A program made the translations under genes and the position numbers. Shown here one piece after another: positions 44,031 through 52,089 of a DNA stretch of 64,000 nt. Within the stretch, counting starts at the first letter, position 1; the number at the start of each line of letters is the position of its first letter. The stretch is from Meiothermus sp. Its GTDB lineage: Bacteria > Deinococcota > Deinococci > Deinococcales > Thermaceae. The stretch is taken from contig NZ_BPIM01000001.1 in assembly GCF_026004115.1 (NCBI RefSeq), forward strand, positions 1,697,501 to 1,761,500. Reading direction: 5' to 3'. Under the pieces are notes generated by a model. That model saw only the letters and a list, made by a program, of their open reading frames with translations, did no database searches and was not told the DNA's origin.

Positions 44031-44196
44031 ATACCGGATTCAAAAAGATAATCATCCAAACCAAAGACCCCCAGAGGCTATCTTTTTGAATCCTAGAGCA
44101 CTCCCTTCCAAGGGGCGGTATCGCCCTCCGCTACGCGGATAACTTCGGTCGGGTTAGTTCGCCGCCATACGGCGCCGAACAAACCGAATCTGGTAT
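44031..44196 (+). repeat. MITE-like element, copy A (one 38-bp module)
   Basis: 166 bp with imperfect terminal inverted repeats, ATACCGGATTC at the left and GAATCTGGTAT at the right. The left half contains a perfect 15-bp inverted repeat (GGATTCAAAAAGATA at 44036-44050 with its complement at 44079-44093); the right half has a second hairpin (GTTCGCCGCC/GGCGCCGAAC). Between them lies one copy of a 38-bp module (starting TTCCAAGGGGCGG). Relatives: 48684-50028 (inverted, none) and 56382-56656 (three). No coding capacity. Confidence 0.85.
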
Positions 44197-44260
44197 CACA
44201 GGTCAACCGGTCGGTATCCATCGAGGGTCAGGGCTACGGACATGTCCCAATGGGTGATCT

Positions 44261-44776
44261 CTAGCGACGACGCTTGCCCGAACGTAGCAAGCCTGAATCG
44301 GGCCTGATGCCATCGGCGATCAGGTGCAACCACTGCGAGGCATAATACCCCAACACCAGTGCCCACAAGACTTCCTGGGGCGGTGCTTTTGGCTGGGCTT
44401 GCAGGTTGAAATTGAGGCCCACATAGCCCGCAATGGCGGTGATGATCCAGTACAGCACCACCCCCATCGCACCTAGGTACAGCAGGCGCGTTAGGGGGCC
44501 CACAATCCAGGTGTGCGAAAGCCCCCGGTGGGCAAACATCCAGCCGTAGGGAACCCAAAACCAGCCCAGCCAACCCCAGCGCCCCTTAGCCCGCACCTGT
44601 TGTTCAGCCAGATCCAGGTCAGGAGTAATCAGAAAGGTGCCGATCAAGAAACTGCTAACAAAGGCGACTGCAATGGGTTGGGAAACGGAAATTTCCTTCT
44701 GATAGACCCAATAGGCAGCGGAGGCCAAACCCAACACGCCTATATTGATGGCTTCGTGAACACGACCCGATGGCAC
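44261..44776 (-). CDS. DUF2227 membrane metal-binding protein
   Basis: 171 residues, GTG start at 44776. Conserved His/Asp motifs spread over four or five membrane segments: GRVHEAINIG, TPDLDLAEQQ, FAHRGLSHTWIVGPLTRL and YYASQWLHLIADG. These resemble the metal-dependent membrane hydrolases of the YdjM group. Function unknown; the fully conserved HRGLSH and DLDL argue for an enzyme. TAAACT six bases upstream indicates a leaderless transcript. Confidence 0.82.
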   Translation of the reverse strand: MPSGRVHEAINIGVLGLASAAYWVYQKEISVSQPIAVAFVSSFLIGTFLITPDLDLAEQQVRAKGRWGWLGWFWVPYGWMFAHRGLSHTWIVGPLTRLLYLGAMGVVLYWIITAIAGYVGLNFNLQAQPKAPPQEVLWALVLGYYASQWLHLIADGIRPDSGLLRSGKRRR

Positions 44777-44782
44777 CAGTGT

Positions 44783-44788
44783 AGTTTA
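44783..44788 (-). promoter_or_regulatory. -10 hexamer of the DUF2227 gene
   Basis: Minus-strand TAAACT ends six bases before the GTG at 44776. Confidence 0.5.
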
Positions 44789-45095
44789 CGCGTCTGGATG
44801 GGGGAGTATGGCTTCAAGCGAACAATTGCGGAAAAACGACTGGGGCCACCGGGGGGCCTTTGGGGGGATGGTTTATGTTCCGGAGCTTTTGTATACTTAT
44901 GCGAGGCGTTCCCGATAATTTTGTTTTTATCGGAATGTTATGTTAATTTACTGGATAGAAAGTAAATAAAAAATCTCCCCAAATGAATCACGAGATATCT
45001 GACCAATTTCGAGAAACCCTTATTGAGACGGTAATATTAGATATGACCAAGTTTCTATACTGGATCGGTCTCATCTATACCCCTTGGGGTTCTGG

Positions 45096-45101
45096 TACAC
45101 T
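45096..45101 (+). promoter_or_regulatory. -10 hexamer of the TetR-CarD operon
   Basis: TACACT ends eight bases before the GTG at 45110; leaderless-type arrangement. Confidence 0.45.
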
Positions 45102-45109
45102 TTGTAGCC

Positions 45110-45673
45110 GTGACCGTGGAGGCTCGGACTGCCCCCAAACGCGAAGCAATCCTCGAGGCAACCATCCGAGTCCTAAGAGACCGGGGGTTGTCGGGTCTAA
45201 AAGTCGAGGAAGTAGCCAGGGAAGCCGAAGTCGGCAAAGGCACGGTTTATCTTTATTTCCAGGATAAACAAGACCTGCTGAAGGCGCTGGTGGAGCACCA
45301 TACCTTCTCCTACTACCAGAAAGTAGAAGAAGTGGTGAAACAGAATGGCTCCTTCCGCGACCGACTGGCCGAAGTGTTGCGGCTTCGCATCGCCTGGGTG
45401 GAGGAGTGGCGTGGTTTGTGGGCAGCGGTAGCACGAGAAGCCCATCCGATGGATACCACCGGTTGGCTCAGGGGCATGCACGAGCACTACCAGCATCTGC
45501 TGGAAAAGCTGGTGCAGGACGGCAAGACCAGAGGAGAAGTTCGCGCTGAACTGGACACCAGTCTGACTGCTGCCAGTATCGCAGCCCTGGCTTGCAACCC
45601 GCAGCTCGAGTTTCCACGGGAAGCCTACCTCGAGCATCTGCTTGGGGTGTTGTTGAAAGGAGTGGCGTTGTGA
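45110..45673 (+). CDS. TetR/AcrR-family regulator
   Basis: 187 residues, GTG start. N-terminal helix-turn-helix: REAILEATIRVLRDRGLSGL, then KVEEVAREAEVGKGTVYLYF (residues ~10-50), followed by a helical ligand domain that I cannot assign. TetR proteins repress and release DNA on ligand binding. The stop overlaps the start of a CarD-like gene (GTGA), an unusual pairing of a one-component repressor with a general RNA polymerase-binding factor. Confidence 0.9.
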   Translation: MTVEARTAPKREAILEATIRVLRDRGLSGLKVEEVAREAEVGKGTVYLYFQDKQDLLKALVEHHTFSYYQKVEEVVKQNGSFRDRLAEVLRLRIAWVEEWRGLWAAVAREAHPMDTTGWLRGMHEHYQHLLEKLVQDGKTRGEVRAELDTSLTAASIAALACNPQLEFPREAYLEHLLGVLLKGVAL

Positions 45674-46164
45674 GCGAATACCGTCCAGGAGATAAGGTTG
45701 TGTTGCCGCCGTATGGCGTAGGTGTGGTGGCGGGGATCGCCCAGCGTTCGGTTGCTGGTTCAGACAAGAGCTATTATCAAGTGGACTTTCCTGGAACACG
45801 TTCCAAGGCCTATGTACCCGTAGAAGCCCCGCAAACCACCCGTCTGCGCCGGGCCTTGTCGCCGGATCAGGTCAATGAAATCCTGGCCTTGCTGCGCGAG
45901 GGCCGCCTGCCCCTGCCCCGTCAATGGGCAGCTCGCCACCGCAAAACCACCGAAATACTGGCCGATGGCGACCCTTTCCGTATCGCCACCCTGGCCGGTC
46001 AGCTCAGGGCCTGGGAACTCGAGAAGGGCCTGCCCGATCTTGACCGCCAGGCCCTGCGCCGGGCCATGCATCTCCTGGCCGAGGAAATTTCCCAGGTCTT
46101 GGAGATGAGCCTGGACGAAGCCCGCAAGCTGTTTGAAGAGACCGTGGGCGAAAGCCTCAACTAA
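45670..46164 (+). CDS. carD: CarD/CdnL-type RNA polymerase-binding regulator
   Basis: 164 residues from GTG at 45670; upstream in-frame codons lie inside the TetR gene. N-terminal CarD/TRCF Tudor-like domain (YRPGDKVVLPPYGVGVVAGI, SYYQVDF) that binds the RNA polymerase beta subunit, then a helical DNA-binding domain (LREGRLPLPRQWAARHR and RRAMHLLAEEISQVLEMSLD). CarD stabilises open promoter complexes, especially at rRNA promoters, in Thermus and mycobacteria. Four-base overlap with the TetR gene means co-transcription. Confidence 0.92.
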   Translation: MSEYRPGDKVVLPPYGVGVVAGIAQRSVAGSDKSYYQVDFPGTRSKAYVPVEAPQTTRLRRALSPDQVNEILALLREGRLPLPRQWAARHRKTTEILADGDPFRIATLAGQLRAWELEKGLPDLDRQALRRAMHLLAEEISQVLEMSLDEARKLFEETVGESLN

Positions 46165-46187
46165 CCCATAGCCAAGCAGGCTTTTGA

Positions 46188-46214
46188 AGAAGCCCCGCCT
46201 GCGGGGCTTCTTTT
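46188..46214 (+). terminator. rho-independent terminator after carD
   Basis: An 11-bp perfect stem, AGAAGCCCCGC (46188-46198) with GCGGGGCTTCT (46201-46211), 2-base loop, followed by TTT. Starts 24 bases after the carD stop. Confidence 0.9.
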
Positions 46215-46248
46215 GGATCCCCCTTCTGGATAAATATTCGCCAAACGA

Positions 46249-46254
46249 TATAAT
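46249..46254 (+). promoter_or_regulatory. -10 hexamer of the ATP-grasp/alpha-E operon
   Basis: A perfect TATAAT ends six bases before the ATG at 46261, so the mRNA is most likely leaderless. Confidence 0.6.
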
Positions 46255-46260
46255 CCCTGC

Positions 46261-47709
46261 ATGAAGCAGGCAGCGGGCTGGTTTACGGGCTACAAAAGCC
46301 CGGTATTCGATGAGGTATTCGATGCCGAAGGCAAACCCCGTAAGCACTACGTGGAAGTGGTGAACCGCTTCAACGAACTGGGACTCGAGGACTTCCAGCG
46401 CCGCCGGGCCCTGACCGAGCTGGCTTTTCGCAACCAGGGCATTACCTTCCAGGTGTACGGCGACCCTTCGGCTGCCGAGCGGCCTTTTCCGCTGGATATT
46501 CTTCCAAGGGTTATTCCGGCTTCGGAGTGGCGGGTGGTGGAACAAGGGCTCATTCAGCGGGTCAAAGCACTTAACTTGTTTCTGAATGACATATACAATG
46601 GCCAGCATATTCTTTCAGATAACGTGCTGCCACCGGGGTTGGTGCTCAACCATCCGCAATACTACCGGCAAGTACATGGGGTCAAGCTACCGCACGCGGC
46701 CTTTACCCATGTGGCCGGGATAGACCTGGTACGCGATGAGGAGGGGAAGTATCGGGTCTTAGAAGACAACCTGCGCACCCCCTCGGGGGTTTCGTATGTA
46801 CTCTCCAACCGCCGGGTGATGAGCCGGGCGTTTCCCCAACTGCTGTCCAAAGCCAGAGTTCGACTGGTCGAAGACTACCCCGATATGCTGCTCAGCACGC
46901 TCAAGAGCTTGTCGCCCCGTGATGTGGCCGAGCCTTGCGTGGTGGTGCTGACCCCTGGCCCTTACAACAGCGCCTACTTTGAGCACATGTTCCTGGCACA
47001 ACAGATGGGGGTGGAACTGGTGGAAGGCTCCGATTTGTTTGTGGATGAGGGTCGGGTCTGGATGCGTACTACTGCGGGTCGGCAGCATGTAGACGTGATC
47101 TACCGCCGTATTGACGATGACTTTTTGGATCCCACGGTCTTCCGGCCCGACTCGGTGCTGGGGGTACCGGGGCTGGTCAAGGTCTACCGCGAAGGTCGGG
47201 TGGCGCTGGCCAACGCCATTGGCAATGGAGTGGCCGACGACAAGGCGCTGTACGCTTATGTGCCCCGCATCATCAAGTATTACCTGAACCAGGAGCCTAT
47301 TCTGCCGAATGTCGAGACCTATATTGGGGCCGAGCCCGATGGAGCCGACTACATCCTCTCACACGCCGCTGAGCTGGTGATCAAGAAAGTGGATCAGTCG
47401 GGGGGATATGGAATGCTCATTGGGCCACACGCCAGTAAAGCGCAGGTGGCCGAGTATATCGAGAAAGTGCGGGCTGAGCCGCATAATTTTGTAGCCCAGC
47501 CGGTGGTAGGGCTTTCGACCAGTCCTACCTTTGCCGAGGATACCCAAACTTTCGAGCCACGCCACATTGATCTGCGCCCCTTCGTATTGGTAGGGGAGAG
47601 CATTAAGGTGTTGCCCGGTGGGTTGACCAGGGTGGCGCTCAGGCGGGGTTCGCTGGTGGTGAACTCGTCGCAAGGTGGGGGGTCGAAGGATACATGGGTG
47701 CTGTCGTGA
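46261..47709 (+). CDS. circularly permuted ATP-grasp type 2 protein (DUF404/DUF407)
   Basis: 482 residues. Recognised by the blocks NRFNELGLEDFQRRR, ERPFPLDILPRVIP, VKALNLFLNDIYNGQHIL, HVAGIDLVRDEEGKYRVLED, LRTPSGVSYVLSNRRVMSR, VYRRIDDDFLDP and KKVDQSGGYGMLIGP. Such proteins are predicted amide/peptide ligases of the ATP-grasp superfamily with permuted subdomains; their product is not known. It is followed 54 bases later by the alpha-E gene and, beyond an insertion sequence, by a transglutaminase-like gene, the set repeatedly found together in bacteria and proposed to make or modify a peptide. Confidence 0.92.
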   Translation: MKQAAGWFTGYKSPVFDEVFDAEGKPRKHYVEVVNRFNELGLEDFQRRRALTELAFRNQGITFQVYGDPSAAERPFPLDILPRVIPASEWRVVEQGLIQRVKALNLFLNDIYNGQHILSDNVLPPGLVLNHPQYYRQVHGVKLPHAAFTHVAGIDLVRDEEGKYRVLEDNLRTPSGVSYVLSNRRVMSRAFPQLLSKARVRLVEDYPDMLLSTLKSLSPRDVAEPCVVVLTPGPYNSAYFEHMFLAQQMGVELVEGSDLFVDEGRVWMRTTAGRQHVDVIYRRIDDDFLDPTVFRPDSVLGVPGLVKVYREGRVALANAIGNGVADDKALYAYVPRIIKYYLNQEPILPNVETYIGAEPDGADYILSHAAELVIKKVDQSGGYGMLIGPHASKAQVAEYIEKVRAEPHNFVAQPVVGLSTSPTFAEDTQTFEPRHIDLRPFVLVGESIKVLPGGLTRVALRRGSLVVNSSQGGGSKDTWVLS

Positions 47710-47763
47710 AAGGCAAGCAGGGGCTCCCTCCGCTGCCCTTTTTTCCTGTCAATCGGAGTTGTC

Positions 47764-48684
47764 ATGCTGAGTCGAATAGCTGAAAACCTCTACTGGCTGG
47801 GCCGTTACATTGAGCGAGCCGAGAACACAGCGCGTTTGCTGGACGTGAATTACTATGCGGTGGCCGAAGCTCCAGTAGAGGGGATCGCGCCCGGCTGGTG
47901 GGGGCGCATTCTACGGGCATTGGAGGTGGAAAACCTTGAACCCACCGAAGAAACCGTGGTGCAGTGGCTGGCCTTCGACTTACAAAATCCCAGCAGTATT
48001 CGCAGTTGTGTCTGGCGGGTGCGGGAGAACGCCCGTACCACCCGTTTTTATCTGAACCTGGAGATCTGGGAACAGGTCAACCGGCTTCACAACCAGTGCT
48101 ATCACAACACCGAGCAGGTGATGGCCCAGGAGAGTTTGCACGAATATTGTGTCACGGTACGGGAAGCCAGTCACCAGATTATGGGCATTGCCGAAGTAAC
48201 CCTGCCACGTGATCTGGGCTTTTACTTTATGCGCTTGGGGCGCTATCTCGAGCGCTCGGATAACATGCTGCGGGTGTTGCAGGCCTATATTGGCGGGGGC
48301 GAGATGTCCAGGGAGGCCGAGATTCAAAACCACTTCAACCGCTCACTCTTGCGCAGTGTAGGGGCACTGGAAGCCTACCGCAAGGTTCATCACAATACCC
48401 TCGAGCTGCTCCGCATCGGCGAGTTTCTGCTTTTGAACAGCGGCTTTCCCCGCAGTGTGCGTTTCAGTGTGGATGGCCTCAAGCGGGCTGCCGAGGCGGT
48501 GCGTCGCCACAGCGATGGGGTGGGTAAGGAGGCCGTCCGCAAGGTAGGTAAGCTCTCCGCCACGCTGGAATATCTAGAAAACGCCAACCAGGTCTTCAAA
48601 AAGCGCGACCCCGATCTGGAGGAGCTGCTAGAAGAACTAGCCGATATTCATGCTGAACTGAGCCGGGTGTATTTTGGCTACTAA
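47764..48684 (+). CDS. alpha-E domain protein (DUF403)
   Basis: 306 residues, ATG at 47764, all-helical. Starts MLSRIAENLYWLGRYIERAENTA (split at YWLGR), the alpha-E hallmark, with further blocks FYFMRLGRYLERSDNMLRV and FLLLNSGFPRSVRFSVD. The family is conserved next to ATP-grasp type 2 and transglutaminase-like genes; a catalytic role has not been shown. The TAA stop shares its last base with the left terminal repeat of MITE-like copy B, so insertion of that element stopped exactly at the gene end. Confidence 0.92.
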   Translation: MLSRIAENLYWLGRYIERAENTARLLDVNYYAVAEAPVEGIAPGWWGRILRALEVENLEPTEETVVQWLAFDLQNPSSIRSCVWRVRENARTTRFYLNLEIWEQVNRLHNQCYHNTEQVMAQESLHEYCVTVREASHQIMGIAEVTLPRDLGFYFMRLGRYLERSDNMLRVLQAYIGGGEMSREAEIQNHFNRSLLRSVGALEAYRKVHHNTLELLRIGEFLLLNSGFPRSVRFSVDGLKRAAEAVRRHSDGVGKEAVRKVGKLSATLEYLENANQVFKKRDPDLEELLEELADIHAELSRVYFGY

Positions 48685-48792
48685 TACCAGATTCGGTTAG
48701 TGCGGCGCCGGATGGCGCCGCACTAACCCGACCAAAGGGAGTGCTCTAGGATTCAAAAAGATAGCCTCTGGGGGTCTTTGGTTTGGATGATT

Positions 48793-50003
48793 CAAGAGAT
48801 TGACCCACCCCTGAAAAGGTCGTCATAAAGAAGAACCGTGCCGAGAGTCCTTGCAAAGGATCCGGTCAGCACGGTACTTCTGTACGATGTTTGAAGACGT
48901 ACAGTGTAGTTTATCGCGTTTGCAACAATGGGAACAAGGCTATGTGTTGGGCTTGCTGCAATCAGCCCATAAAACCCCCAGCGCGATAGCAGCCAGTGGA
49001 ACGATAGGGTATAGCCCCAGCTATAGCTGTCGCCTGCTACGACAAGAAGCCAAACCCCACCAGTCCAGTCGAGAGCGACGGTTGGAAGCAGCCCCCAAGG
49101 GGATGTACCTGGGGGTGGACTTGGTTCCCGTAGCCCATCAAGGATGTTGGATCGAGGGCGTGGATCGGGTGTACTCCAGCAGTGATAAAGCTCCGGTGTG
49201 GGGACATAACCTGCTGTCATGTGGGCTGGTTGGATATGGGAAACTTCCCTACCCATTGAGTCTGGAGGGTTTCCCCACCAAGCCCATGAGTTCGGAGGTA
49301 TACCCGTACCGAACCCCTGGTGAGGCGATGTGGCAGGTAGTCGAGGCCATCCGCAAGAATGGTAATGGTTATAGCCTCGCAGGCGTGGTGTTCGACAACC
49401 AGTTTGCGGGTAAGGCTTACCTCGCCAAGCTCTACCAGCACAACATACCTTTCGTAGCTCGGGCCAGACTGAATCAAAAGGTCGAACATGCAGGAAAGCA
49501 ACGATCTATCCGAGAACTGGGTGAGCACTATCCACCCGGTAAAGCCCGCTATTACAAGCGTTTTGGCTGGTATGTCAAACGCATCAAGATCACCTTGGCC
49601 GATGTGGGTCGACTGGATATGCTGCTGATTTGGCTACCCCAGCCAGCAGGTTTCAAGCTGATGGCCCTCTTCTCCACCCTGGATGCAGGCATTCAAGAAG
49701 TCCTTGCCGCCTGGAAAGCTCGTTGGGATCTGGAGCGGGTGCATCGCCTGCTCAAACAGAACCTGGGTTTATCCAAATGCCTCTCTCGTTCCTATGCTGC
49801 TCAACTCAAACATGCTGACCTTGCCATCGAGGCCCTACACCTTATTCGACAGCAAAAACAACTACATCCAGATCTTTCTTGGCGCACAGCACAGCACAAT
49901 GCCGCAAAAACCCTCAAATCCCAGCTACTGACCGTACTCCCTGCCCTTTCAGCCTGACTTTATGCCCTTTTTTTGATACTTTTCACTACAGTTCAATCTC
50001 TTG
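48793..50003 (+). mobile_element. insertion sequence, 1211 bp, IS4-superfamily DDE type
   Basis: Terminal inverted repeats CAAGAGATTGA at 48793 and TCAATCTCTTG ending 50003 (11 of 11 bases). It is flanked by a 6-bp direct repeat ATGATT (48787-48792 and 50004-50009), which occurs once in uninterrupted copies of the MITE-like element, so the exact target is visible. One transposase gene fills it. Family placement within IS4/IS701-like groups is uncertain. Confidence 0.92.
48887..49957 (+). CDS. DDE transposase (IS4/IS701-like)
   Basis: 356 residues from ATG at 48887 (MFEDVQCSLSRLQQWEQGYV); a TTG at 48851 is less likely. A DDE triad is visible: Asp78 in YLGVDLVPV, Asp170 in GVVFDNQFAG and Glu283 in WDLERVHRLLKQNLGL. 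Length and frame appear intact, so the element may be active. The sole gene of the insertion sequence between the alpha-E and transglutaminase-like genes. Confidence 0.9.
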   Translation: MFEDVQCSLSRLQQWEQGYVLGLLQSAHKTPSAIAASGTIGYSPSYSCRLLRQEAKPHQSSRERRLEAAPKGMYLGVDLVPVAHQGCWIEGVDRVYSSSDKAPVWGHNLLSCGLVGYGKLPYPLSLEGFPTKPMSSEVYPYRTPGEAMWQVVEAIRKNGNGYSLAGVVFDNQFAGKAYLAKLYQHNIPFVARARLNQKVEHAGKQRSIRELGEHYPPGKARYYKRFGWYVKRIKITLADVGRLDMLLIWLPQPAGFKLMALFSTLDAGIQEVLAAWKARWDLERVHRLLKQNLGLSKCLSRSYAAQLKHADLAIEALHLIRQQKQLHPDLSWRTAQHNAAKTLKSQLLTVLPALSA

Positions 50004-50115
50004 ATGATTATCTTTTTGAATCCGGTATAATACCAGCGGACGCTGGCGCATCGGATTCCTTACTTCGCTTTGCTCCATTCGAAACAACAGCGACAAAAAC
50101 CAACTTACCATTCCT

Positions 50116-50952
50116 TTAGCTCCTGGTGAGTGGTGTTTGCAAAGATTCTACTCTGACCAGCACATTTAGGCTTTCCTTACCCCCACCTCGCCGCAGCCCC
50201 TTGAGCGGCGGGCAATCGTCGTAGTCGCGCCCGTGGGCTTTTTTGACGTACTGTTCGGTGATGGTGGAGTTGTTGGTAGGATCGTAGCCACACCAGCCTG
50301 AGCCGGGAACAAAAGCTTCAACCCAGGCGTGGCTCCCCTCCGAACCCACCCCAGTGGCCAGATACCCCGAAACGTAACGGGCCGGAATGCCCACACTGCG
50401 CAGGACGGCCAGCATGGCCTGGGCATAATCCTGGCAGACCCCCGCCCGACCCTCTACAAACTGGATCAAGGGGGTGTCTACCTGGGTGGCTTGGGTGTTG
50501 TAGCTGAGGATGCGGTTGAGGTGCTCGGTGACTTCCAGCAGGTAACCGTGCAGGTCTTCGCTGGGTTTAGGGCGGCGCACCTCCAGAAGCTCGAGCCAGT
50601 TGTGGTGCAGCGGTATGCGGGGTGTGGGCGCTAGAAATTCAAAAAAACGCGATTCCAGGCTGCTCAATACCTGTACCGGCACCGAACTTGGTTTTGGAAC
50701 CGCAAATGTCACCACCTTGGCCTGCATTTCTATCCGCAGTTGCTTGTGCGGTCTGGTAACGTGAAAATCGTAGACCCGGTTGTGGAAATAGTCCTGTCGG
50801 CTGCGGGGCATCGATTCAGGTGTAATGCTCAGACGGAATTCCAGGAGCCCCTGGCGGTGGTCATCTACCGGATAGAGCCACAGCTCATTGAAAGAGTCCC
50901 GCGCTTCATCGGGGTAGAAATACTCCGTCAGATGGTATACCGATAACAACAC
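50116..50952 (-). CDS. transglutaminase-like cysteine protease-fold protein
   Basis: 278 residues, GTG start at 50952. N-terminal beta-domain (SVYHLTEYFYPDEARDSFNE) and a transglutaminase core with Cys173 in GRAGVCQDYAQAML, His208 in GSHAWVEAFVPG and Asp224 in GYDPTNNS. It is the third member of the ATP-grasp/alpha-E/transglutaminase set, here on the opposite strand and separated from the other two by the IS. These proteins could cleave or form amide bonds on the product of the ATP-grasp ligase; unproven. Confidence 0.9.
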   Translation of the reverse strand: MLLSVYHLTEYFYPDEARDSFNELWLYPVDDHRQGLLEFRLSITPESMPRSRQDYFHNRVYDFHVTRPHKQLRIEMQAKVVTFAVPKPSSVPVQVLSSLESRFFEFLAPTPRIPLHHNWLELLEVRRPKPSEDLHGYLLEVTEHLNRILSYNTQATQVDTPLIQFVEGRAGVCQDYAQAMLAVLRSVGIPARYVSGYLATGVGSEGSHAWVEAFVPGSGWCGYDPTNNSTITEQYVKKAHGRDYDDCPPLKGLRRGGGKESLNVLVRVESLQTPLTRS

Positions 50953-51007
50953 GCATAATAGCCTATCAAAAAATACGGAAGGGGTAGGATCGGACAGCAG
51001 GCTTTAT

Positions 51008-51955
51008 TCAGGACTCGAGCCTTGCGTTTACATCGTCACGCCAGGGCAGCGAGGCCTGTGCACCAACCCTGGTGGCCGCCAGCGCTCCGGCCACGCAACC
51101 CAGCCGGACTGCCTGCGGCAGGGTCTTCCCTTCGCAGATCGCTGAAGCCAGCGCACCGATAAAAGCATCCCCCGCGCCCGTGGTGTCTACCGCCTCAACC
51201 TTGGGAACCGGCTGATGGCCCCAACCCTCAGGTCCAACCCATACGGCCCCTTGCTCGCCGAGGGTAATCACCACAGTAGGGGTTTTCTCGGATAGTACCC
51301 TGGCTACCTCGAGGGCCATTTCGGGCGAATCGGGCAAGACCCCGGTCAAGCCCAGGGCTTCGCTTTCGTTGACCACCAGGATATCCACATACCCGAGCAG
51401 CTTGTCGGGTAATTTCTGTGCCGGTGCGGCGTTCAGGATAACCCTGGCCCCAGCCTGGCGGCCCAACTCGGCTGCGCGGCGCACCGTGTCCAGGGGAATC
51501 TCGAGTTGCAGCACCACCACCCGTGCTCCCTCGAACTCGGCAGACGAGAGGTTCTCGGGCCTGAGGCGGTAGTTGGCCCCCGGCGAGACGATGATGGTGT
51601 TTTGCCCTTCTTCGTTCACCGCAATAAAGGCCACGCCGGTGGGGGCCGCGATGGGAATGGTGGCGTTCACGTTGATGCCCTCACGCTTGAGCGCATTGCG
51701 GAGCTGGTTGCCAAACTCATCCTGCCCCACCCGCCCAATCATCCGCACCCCTGTGCCCTGGGCGGCTGCGCTGGCCCCTTTAGCAATTGGCACGGTGCGG
51801 CCCAGCATACGGGCTGCCGCTACCGCCTGGTTAGCGCCTTTGCCCCCGTGGTGGGTTTCGTAGTCCGAGCCCAGCAGGGTCTCGCCCGGTAGCGGATGCC
51901 GCTTGACCCTTACCACCAGATCCATGTTGATGCTCCCCACCACAACAATGCTCAT
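51008..51955 (-). CDS. rbsK: ribokinase
   Basis: 315 residues from ATG at 51955. PfkB-family sugar kinase: VVVGSINMDLVVRVKRHPLPGET (split at RVKR), HHGGKGANQAVAAARM, MIGRVGQDEFGNQL and the ATP/anion-hole motif VDTTGAGDAFIGAL. Phosphorylates ribose, here most likely that released by the nucleoside hydrolase encoded upstream. Odd: about 14 extra residues (PIAKGASAAAQGTG) sit between the ARM helix and MIGRVG compared with the usual ribokinase. Upstream frame to 52330 is open but unrelated. Confidence 0.93.
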   Translation of the reverse strand: MSIVVVGSINMDLVVRVKRHPLPGETLLGSDYETHHGGKGANQAVAAARMLGRTVPIAKGASAAAQGTGVRMIGRVGQDEFGNQLRNALKREGINVNATIPIAAPTGVAFIAVNEEGQNTIIVSPGANYRLRPENLSSAEFEGARVVVLQLEIPLDTVRRAAELGRQAGARVILNAAPAQKLPDKLLGYVDILVVNESEALGLTGVLPDSPEMALEVARVLSEKTPTVVITLGEQGAVWVGPEGWGHQPVPKVEAVDTTGAGDAFIGALASAICEGKTLPQAVRLGCVAGALAATRVGAQASLPWRDDVNARLES

Positions 51956-51962
51956 GATGCAT

Positions 51963-51968
51963 AGCTTA
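51963..51968 (-). promoter_or_regulatory. -10 hexamer of rbsK
   Basis: Minus-strand TAAGCT ends seven bases before the ATG at 51955; the same hexamer and spacing precede the nucleoside hydrolase gene. Confidence 0.4.
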
Positions 51969-52089
51969 CAAGGGCTAAAAGCCCAAAGACTAAAGCTGAA
52001 AGCCAAAAATGGGTGCTGTGGCGGCTTACGGGTTTGCCAACCCCGTGGGTCTGAGGTCTTTTTAGCCATAGACCACTGGCTATTGGCCA

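Larger units (their letters stand above)
44777..45109. other. divergent intergenic region between DUF2227 and TetR genes
   Basis: About 330 bases, AT-rich from 44880 to 45060. Contains a 7-bp inverted repeat CCGATAA/TTATCGG around 44913-44936 with an 8-base loop, and the leaderless-type -10 boxes of both flanking genes. The inverted repeat is a plausible binding site, but nothing ties it to a named regulator. Confidence 0.5.
48684..50028 (-). repeat. MITE-like element, copy B (no 38-bp module), split by an IS
   Basis: Inverted relative to copies A and C. The left part is 48684-48792 (ATACCAGATTC at the end), the right part 50004-50028 (ending GAATCCGGTAT); an insertion sequence occupies 48793-50003. 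With the IS and its ATGATT duplicate removed the element is about 128 bp and lacks the 38-bp module seen once in copy A and three times in copy C. Its left edge overlaps the alpha-E stop codon. Confidence 0.85.
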
